DNA of 64,000 bases from Dermanyssus gallinae (taxonomy: Eukaryota; Arthropoda; Arachnida; Mesostigmata; Dermanyssidae). The notes beneath the pieces are model-generated. The model had not been told where the DNA came from, made no database searches, and saw only the letters and a list, made by a program, of their open reading frames with translations. Positions 57,586-64,000 of the stretch are shown here, piece after piece. Numbering within the stretch: the stretch's first letter is position 1; each line of letters begins with the position of its first letter. Location of the stretch: assembly GCA_003439945.1 (NCBI GenBank), contig QVRM01005915.1, positions 186,001-250,000 of the forward strand. The letters run 5' to 3'. The position numbers and the translations under genes were made by a program.

Positions 57586-58115
57586 TTGCATCCACATACG
57601 CGGAAGTGAGAGAGATTTTTGGAGGCTGTCTCAGGGTGTTGCAGTTCGTCTCTTTGAGCTAAAAATGGCTTATGATCTTGGCAGGGTCTGGTGATCTGAC
57701 ATCTCTCACTGGCAAACTTCACATAATTTGAGAATACTTCTTTTTTGGTATACTCGTACATGAATAGAGTTCTCTGTCCGCCACGTTCGGTGCGGAGCCA
57801 ACTCGTGTACTTGCTGGTAGGCTTTGGCTCAGCTGTGGAAACAATTCGAATCAGGCTGAAGTCACCAGTCACTAAGCCTTTTTAGCTTTTTTTGTGGGAA
57901 TGGCAAGGTGAGTGGCGGAAACCATAGAAAAGAATACTCATGCAAATATGCACGGCACCAGGAACCTATGGGACGGAATGGCGTGCATTGGTCGTCATGT
58001 GTACACAAGAAACATTGTGTACGGCCACCACTACTTGGTATGTGCCACCCGTGGATTTCACCAGATAGGGGACGAATGCCGCTGCCGGTTCTGCTCGCAG
58101 GAATGTGTTAAGTAA
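57586..58115 (+). repeat. Cys-rich interspersed repeat, copy B, with coding segment
   Basis: This parallels 36560-37250 but lacks the SINE. An open frame ends at 58115. Its last part reads GRHVYTRNIVYGHHYLVCAT then RGFHQIGDECRCRFCSQECV, with the cysteine spacing found at 8.5 kb. The stop is followed by gtaagt (about 58114), a good splice-donor sequence, so the true exon could end there rather than at the TAA. The opposite strand also has a 106-codon frame (57552-57872) over the upstream part. Function is unknown. A host gene family captured in, or amplified as, a repeat is one possibility. Confidence 0.55.
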
Positions 58116-58935
58116 GTCACGCGACGAACTCCCAGACGTACCGGAGGTTTTTTTATTGTATCTCCCAGTGAGATGAAAGCTAAGAAAGCCTAAAAAAATA
58201 TCGTTGAATAAATATATGCACATGCATATGTCTTTAATATTTTGTATATTCAAGTCATTTTGGAAATGAAATAAAATAAATAAATCTAATACGTTTGATA
58301 AGAGAAGACAAAATCATAGTTGTATGTGCGAACTCTCATCCGGCATTTCCACCGGTTAGTCTTAATTATTTGGCAACCGCAAATCGAACCGCCAAACTAC
58401 TTTTTATAAAAATAAATGTGCGCATTTTATCACTGTTGTATATATTTTTGCAGCTTTTAAACGTGAAGGCTTAATGTTCTTCGAGAGATCGCAGGATCTC
58501 TACTTTTGCAAATCTTCCTTGATATCGCTTTATCCCTAGTTTTCTTCTAAACACGCTGATACATTTTGTTTCTGTATCGAATAAATTATTGTCTCTCCAA
58601 GAGCATAATGTGAAAAGCGAAGTCCCACCATAGTATAAAACTGGCTGAAAAACAGATCATGAGGAGTCCATTTGGCTGACACACTCCAGTGTATTGTGGA
58701 CACTAAACATAGCAGGGAGAAGAGAAAAGTGGGTAGTGGACCGCACAGAGTCTCGCTTCATCCCGGGGGAACCGACGCCTGTAAGATGTTATAGGTAAAC
58801 GCGCAGAGGTTTACAGGAAGGCAAATAGGTTGAAATAGGACGACTTATTCGACGAAAAGAAACTCATTCGAGGAAAATATGTGAGCAAGTATAAACGGGC
58901 CTCTGGGAACGAAGTATCGTTTGCCGGTGTAGAAA
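58116..58935. other. no recognisable gene; interspersed repeat at 58541-58650
   Basis: The repeat is shared with 48429-48540. A C-run lies just downstream at 58953-58963. No frames with motifs were seen. Confidence 0.5.
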
Positions 58936-58938
58936 CGG

Positions 58939-60305
58939 ATGCTGCCTCTAACCCCCCCCCCCCTTGCTGTGATACTTCGGAGAAAGAGACAGAGTAGGCG
59001 TTCAAAATCTTCGTCTCGGACGGAATCAGACACAGCTGACGATATGAAGGGGCTGGATGGAAACAATACCGGTAAGAGCGGGACAGATAGAAAGAGCAGT
59101 TTGAGCAGTAAAGCGCCGGTCAACAATTTCGTTCCTTTCAAGGCTGTCAAGACTCTCGAAACGGCGAAATCGGATTTGTTTCAGAGAGACGCAGGCAAAC
59201 CATTTGCTAAGTGATGGTGTCCCGATAAATGGAAATGGACAATAGTGATGATCCTAGCAAAACCAGGCAAATCAGAGGGGAGTTTACGGACCACTCTAAA
59301 TAGCATGGTCAAATCTACTTTTGAAAAAAAGTGATGCACCAACAATAATATAAGAGGAAAATAGCGCTAATGTATGCTAGCAACATAAGCTAAGCAAGAA
59401 CCGGTGGTAGGTATTAGCAATCAGAATAGTACACGCGGCAGCGGGCAGTTAACGCTGCATTTGACAAACGACGCGATAAGGTTGTCTTGTGGTACTTGAG
59501 CATCAAAAGTATGTTAATCGTGATAAGATGGCAAGTCATTAGACTGGTCTTACATGCTGACAGAGTCTTGCCATACTTGAGATAAACTGTAGGCGAGTGC
59601 CCAAAGACCGATACTTGATTCGAAAGGTCAAAAGCTCGACAAATGACAGCCGGTGTGCCCTAAGACTCTTAGCTAGGGACTGGCCTCTGCAATATAGGTA
59701 TTATTAAATGTATTAAAATTAAAAAGTGAGAACTGTGACCCACACAGACAATATCACACTCGTAGTGACTGGATGATATTAAAAGGAAACTAGAAAAAAA
59801 AGCCTACAGTTTTCATAGTATTATTTGAAAAAAACGGTACGCACGCTAGGACACCACGAAGTTTCTGTCGCACCTGTGGGCTAATAGTGTAAGGCATTAA
59901 CCTAATGTAGAGGCTTGTAGAGGCGATGCGTAGACGTTTGTCGCTGGTTTCGTCAGAAAGATGTACTTAAATACTTGGGATTCCGTAGGCCAGAGAATAG
60001 GCGCCTGCTCTGCCCACCTTGAACGCCCTAGTATTGTATGTTTTGGGCATACCCAAGTTCACTGCTGCAGTAAACACACATAGCGCTAGGAGCCTTTCCG
60101 ACCCCGGGCATGATCATAAGTCTATTACTAGGTCAAATGCTAGTGGTGTGGAAAGTGGATTTCCCCGCGAGATCTAGCCAATTATTTATAATATGGATGA
60201 GTGCGTGGAGACCGACGCCTAGGGTCTACTTCTCTATAGCGGCCCCCGTCTTGTCTTACGCGCAGCACTCATATGTTGCGTATCATGGCAGGTGCCATAT
60301 ATGAA
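58939..60305 (+). pseudogene. I/jockey-type LINE RT, heavily decayed
   Basis: Readable pieces in order: DKWKWTIVMILAKPGKSEGS (about 59227), AVNAAFDKRRDKVVLWYLSI (about 59445), GVP-stop-DS-stop-LGT in place of a GVPQGSVLGP motif (about 59652), and HTDNITLVVTG in place of YADDITLWVTG (about 59742). A degenerate thumb with APVLSYA (about 60245) follows. The order is right for an I- or jockey-type RT. The frame at 58939-59214 upstream has no motif and may be part of the pre-RT region. Confidence 0.5.
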
Positions 60306-60367
60306 GCCTTGTTATCCAACCAGTCGTCATGCTAAAGGTCCTCGCGTAGGATTAATCGCCCGGGCAT

Positions 60368-60782
60368 CTATATAGGCCAGTATAAGTGGCCGTCGATAAT
60401 ATTGTTGCATCGCGTTGATGCTGGAGCGCGTTCTTCTAATCCTAGGAGGCTGTTCTCCCTCACAAGGTTCCAGAGGCACGCTTCCGCGATGGACCGAAAG
60501 TCTTTGGCAAGGGGCGGCGAAGACATATCGGGCGGTGAGAACCTTCGAAATAAGGGCCTGTTGTCTTCCATGCGGCAAAAGATGAGTCCTTCACCGGGAA
60601 GGGCAATCATTACGTCCTGCGTCTCTTCTGGTGTAAAACCTACTGTTCTCCACAACGCGAGGCACCCCCTCACCACATCATACGGCGCCTACTGTCAGCT
60701 AAGCAGACGACAAAGGCAGTCATTATTTGTGGTAGAAATAAAATGCGACAGGTGGTGGTACGTCTCAATAGAGGCAGGATAG
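60368..60782. CDS. overlapping opposite-strand ORFs, unknown
   Basis: A plus frame of 126 codons (60402-60782) and a minus frame of 102 codons (60368-60676) overlap. The minus product (GFTPEETQDVMIALPGEG and so on) has the more protein-like composition. Neither is recognised. The stretch is GC-richer than its flanks, which by itself favours open frames. Confidence 0.25.
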
Positions 60783-60811
60783 TAAGCTCGGATCAAGGTT
60801 GATAAGGGTTT

Positions 60812-60900
60812 ATAACCATTCCTAAGTACTTTACTTATCTTGGCTCTTATCTACCTTGTGGATAAGGGTCAAGATAATTAAAGTACTTAGGAATGGTTAT
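60812..60900. repeat. 40-bp-arm hairpin with 9-nt loop
   Basis: Arms 60812-60851 and 60861-60900 are inverted complements at 37 of 40 positions, with loop taccttgtg. The right arm encodes the R1-type RT motif KYLGM in the plus strand, so the left arm is an inverted copy of LINE sequence. Confidence 0.85.
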
Positions 60901-61553
60901 GGTTCAGGCGCTGAATACAACACATTAAATACGTTCAAAAAGAACAGCCAGAAGCAAGGATAATACCATGACTCCACGTTGAAGGCGGGGCCGAGGCCAA
61001 TAGACGACCGGTAAGGTATGCAGCAAAGTAAGTTATATTTTACACGTATCCAGCGGAGTGTGTATGCGGTGCCTACTCCGGAGTGTTTAGAGTGCTTGCA
61101 ATACGTTTACGTTGGGCCATTTGAATGGTAGATACAACTATGACGATCGTCTGGACTAGTACAATAGCATGGGAACACAGCACGCAGTAGCACATACGAC
61201 ACATACAGACGCAAAATAAATCTCTGATGATACTATTTGCGCTAGTATATGAACCATCATCTGCCCAAACCGTTCAATGGACACGGCTGGGCAGCTTAGG
61301 GCAGTGTTCATATCGTGCCGAGAAAACCGCATCCTCGGTGTGCGTATTGTATCACAGTTGGAAGAATGACACGCCCGCACACACTGCGCCCGGATGCAGA
61401 AGTCTAAAATACGATCGAAACGGAGTAGCTATAGAAATAGAAAAGAAGTTGTGGATAGCCGATCGCTTGGCGAAAAAAATGGAACAAAGAATTCGCATGG
61501 CAATTGAGAGTACCCCGTACCGCCTGACTGCAGGAGGATTACAAAGGGAATAG
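60861..61553 (+). pseudogene. R1-clade ORF2 C-terminal remnant
   Basis: It starts with KYLGMVMVQALN (60880) after the YADD region and continues through decayed thumb sequence. It reaches an open frame 61227-61553 with SVCVLYHSWKNDTPAHTAPGC, the terminal zinc module with its second cysteine changed to tyrosine. The frame runs on to a TAG at 61551. Confidence 0.6.
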
Positions 61554-61559
61554 ATGATG

Positions 61560-62720
61560 AACCATACCGGTGAGACTTAGCCGCCATGTTGCCACAAGGA
61601 CTTTTAGGAAAACTCTAATTATATCTTCTACCCGCGGTGCATTGAAAATATGCCTCACGGCGATTTCAAGCCCGTAGGAGACTGAGAATATCTAGAATTA
61701 AAACGACCTTATTAAAATGTTTTTAATTCTAGGTTACAAAGGCTAGGTTACAAAAAATGTAGTGCGACAGGTGGTCCTAAACAACCAATGCCAAGTCCCA
61801 TATTATACGCCCATAATGCGCGTGTAGGCACCATCCTCTCTAATTAATTAATTAAAGACAACATTGAATGTTAAAATGAAATAACATATACTAGAGATAC
61901 ACAACAAGGCCGTTGAGATTGTAACAAACGACAATAGTGGCTATGCAATAACTAAAAAGAGGTGCATCCAGCCAAATATCGACCCACAAAAGATGCATTT
62001 ATGTGCAAAAAAGGCATGTTTTGCCAAACGGCAAATGGTGCAACGTCCACATTTTATGATTAAGCAGCAACAATTCTGATATCTAGCAATAATAATCGAG
62101 AGCAGCACTTGTTTTGCAGTTTGACTTTTAAAATAAATACATACGAGGCAAAAATTACTTCGCATTATATAAACTGTTTTAGCATTTTGCGTGGTGACAC
62201 GAAATTTTGCCGGATCTCTGAAATGTGCACGTATAATAACACGCTCTAAGAGGCTAACACCCAGACATTTGCCCGACATTGGCACGCTCGTACCAGAATT
62301 TTATTCGACTACCATCAAAGGAGACGTCTCCTCGCAGGCTTAAACGGTCATCACCACAGGGCCACGGTCCGATGGCCAAACCCAGCCGAGAAGGTGCAGC
62401 ACTATTTTTGGATATGCGAGGCCAGTAAAGTGTGTTTGCTCATTCAAATTCTACAAATTTTATGATTTGGTTACAACCAAGCAGTACAATTAAATATGTG
62501 CTAGAAAAAACTTGTGTAGTTCTTGTTTAATTAACTATTAGGGTTTGGTTTATATAACACACGCATAGTCGTCACTATAAATTGTTCAGGTTAAAAATGA
62601 CAATGCAAGTTGTGATATAAAAATGTATATACTAGTAGTAGTGGTTGAGTTGTTTGCTAATATTACAATCATATATCTGCAGTACAGAGGATGAAGAGCG
62701 TATTTACAAGTACTGAAGCT
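61560..62720. other. no recognisable gene
   Basis: AT-rich sequence with short frames, the longest 114 codons on the minus strand (61941-62285), and no motif. Confidence 0.5.

Positions 62721-62721
<1 letters not shown>

Positions 62722-62752
<31 letters not shown>
62722..62752. repeat. GTT microsatellite
   Basis: About ten GTT units end six bases before the left end of the mariner element. Confidence 0.95.
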
Positions 62753-62756
<4 letters not shown>

Positions 62757-62757
62757 A

Positions 62758-63996
62758 TACAGGTAGTTCAACAGGTTCTTAAAATGAGCATTTCGCTATT
62801 GGGAACGGCAACATTTTGACTGTTAGCAGTCAAAATATTATGGTGATTGGCCGTTGCGATTTCGTTTGATCGCTTTTCCCGTGCAACGTATCGACGTGAT
62901 TTTGAACAATCGAGAAAAAAGAGTTTCGAGTGATTATCAAGCATTTTTAATTTAAAGGTTGGAATGCGACCCAAGTGAAAACTGAGTTAGACGAGGTGTA
63001 CGGTGACTCTGCGCCATGTTTTGCCACTGTTTCCAACTGGATTAATGAGTTAAAAAGAGGTCGCAGGATTACCGAGAATGAACTACGTTCAGGACGCCCA
63101 AAAACGGCAACTGATGAGGAAAACGTAGAAAAAGTGCTGAAAATCGTTGCCGCAGATAAGCGAGTGAACATTAGGGAAATTGCGGAGGCCTTGGGGATCA
63201 GTTTGGGTAGTGTGCATTTCACCCTGCACGAGAACTTGAAGATGAAAAAGCTCAGAGCAAAATGGGTGCCGCATTTGCTCAACCAAGGGCAAAAAGACGC
63301 GCGTGTTTCCGCTTCACAGCGAAATTTGGCCAAGATGTCGAACAATCCGTTGGATTTTTGGCGCAGATTCGTGACCGCTGGGTCCATCACTACACTCCCG
63401 AGACCCAAAAAGCATCTCGCCAATGGTGTGCACCTGGTGAAGGACCTTCGAAGAGGGTGCAGACAACGGCATCGGCCGGAAAGATGATGGCTAACGTTTT
63501 TTGGGACCAGCGTGGAATAATTCTGGTCGACTACCTTGAGAGCGGTGAAACGATTACGGGAGAATATTATGCAAGACTGTTGGACTGCCTGAAGCAAGAA
63601 CTCATCGTAAAACGGCTCGCTTTGCAGAAGAAGGTTGTTCTGTTTCACCAGGACAATGCTCCTGCACACAGATCGCGGCTAGTCGAACTGAGGTTCGAAT
63701 TTATTGAACAATCTTCCTATTCTCCAGACCTGGCCCCTTCTGATTATTTCCTCTTCGGACATTTAAAGAATAGTCTCGGTGGAAAGCGTTTTTCCAGCAA
63801 TGAAGAGGTTAAGTCTGCTGTCAATGCCTATTTTCAGTCTAAAGACGCGGAATTCTACTCAAGAGGTATAAATGCTCTGAAATCTCGGTGGAAAAGTGTA
63901 TTGAGCTTCTCGGGGAGTATATCGAATAAGAAAAAATTAAAAACAAGATTTGGAAAATTCTTGGTTTTAATTTTAAGAACTTGAGAACTACCTGTA
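62758..63996 (+). mobile_element. mariner element with intact ends
   Basis: 1,239 bp. Terminal inverted repeats of about 28 bp: left tacaggtagttcaacaggtt, right the inverted form of tacaggtagttctcaagttc, each continuing cttaaaat. TA dinucleotides at 62756-62757 and 63997-63998 are the target duplication. The length, TIRs and transposase are typical of mariner, with sequence closest in feel to the irritans subfamily (HELRFEL-type region, YSPDLAPSD). The right end lies at the window edge but is complete. Confidence 0.9.
62948..63984 (+). pseudogene. mariner transposase, broken
   Basis: The N-terminal part (about 62955-63415) has FKGWNATQVKTELDEVYGD and the two helix-turn-helix regions including VNIREIAEALGISLGSVHF. 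The frame then shifts at about 63375, where the expected ...VTGDE(S/T)W sequence is replaced by VTAG or RDRW. A small deletion has removed the first catalytic Asp. The second frame holds VFWDQRGIILVDYLESGETI, FHQDNAPAH (second Asp) and YSPDLAPSDYFLFGHL (third Asp). Only 29 residues separate those two Asp instead of 34, so a second small deletion is present. It cannot be active. Confidence 0.9.
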
Positions 63997-64000
63997 TATA

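Noticed and set aside
62586..62771. Asn-rich peptide ORF on the minus strand
   Set aside because: The Asn run is the GTT microsatellite read in reverse.
1..64000. CRISPR arrays, bacterial operons, rRNA genes
   Set aside because: No regularly spaced identical repeats, no Shine-Dalgarno-linked gene strings, and no rRNA-like conserved stretches were seen.

Overview
The window looks like repeat-dense nuclear DNA of an arthropod, most likely a chelicerate such as an ixodid tick. That assignment is inference: it rests on many R1-clade LINE remnants, CR1- and RLE-type LINEs, irritans-like mariner and Tc1 elements, and a roughly 190-bp tRNA-derived SINE that resembles the tick SINE family Ruka. There is no sign of bacterial gene organisation. 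I found no complete host gene. Almost every recognisable coding stretch is a transposable-element relic with frameshifts, stops or deletions.

Layout. 0.1-2.5 kb: minus-strand remnants of a PHD-finger LINE ORF1 and of an RLE-type reverse transcriptase. 2.5-3.9 kb: a Gypsy LTR retrotransposon reduced to a gag start joined to an integrase C-terminus and a 580-bp LTR. 4.4-7.6 kb: a decayed two-ORF R1-clade LINE. 8.46-8.86 kb: a Cys-rich ORF. 9.0-12.9 kb: a CR1-like LINE carrying a 330-bp nested insertion. 12.9-13.75 kb: a minus-strand RT fragment. 14-24.8 kb: mostly unassigned DNA with LINE scraps and a complex inverted-repeat element (20.5-21.9 kb). 24.8-30 kb: R1-type fragments. 30-39 kb: tRNA-derived SINEs, a GC-rich patch with two CRE palindromes, and a QGCPLSP-type LINE fragment. 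39.66-40.91 kb: a long-TIR foldback element in a TA microsatellite. 41.8-43.6 kb: a Tc1-like transposon interrupted by a second SINE family. 46.8-47.8 kb: an R1 remnant.

49.26-57.2 kb is the most interesting region. It is a chain of RLE-type LINE insertions (one near full-length, one 5'-truncated, one short inverted stub, one minus-strand fragment), with AAT/ATT microsatellite at the junctions. The near full-length copy has an ORF1 with retroviral-type zinc knuckles. Its tail ends on an ATGA overlap with an ORF2 that carries a C2H2 finger, an RT with YLDD, and a C-terminal CCHC plus PD...D nuclease motif.

57.6-62.7 kb: a Cys-rich interspersed repeat, jockey/I- and R1-type RT remnants and a strong hairpin. 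62.76-64.0 kb: a mariner with both TIRs and TA duplications but a broken transposase.

The elements do not form a pathway. They are layered insertions, and several nestings give relative ages: the 330-bp element is younger than the CR1 copy, SINEs are younger than the Tc1 copy and the Cys-rich repeat, and the RLE LINEs inserted into one another's TAA tails. One signal cuts across the transposon annotation: a Cys-rich protein segment with an ungapped 39-residue match between two loci and a nucleotide paralogue at a third.
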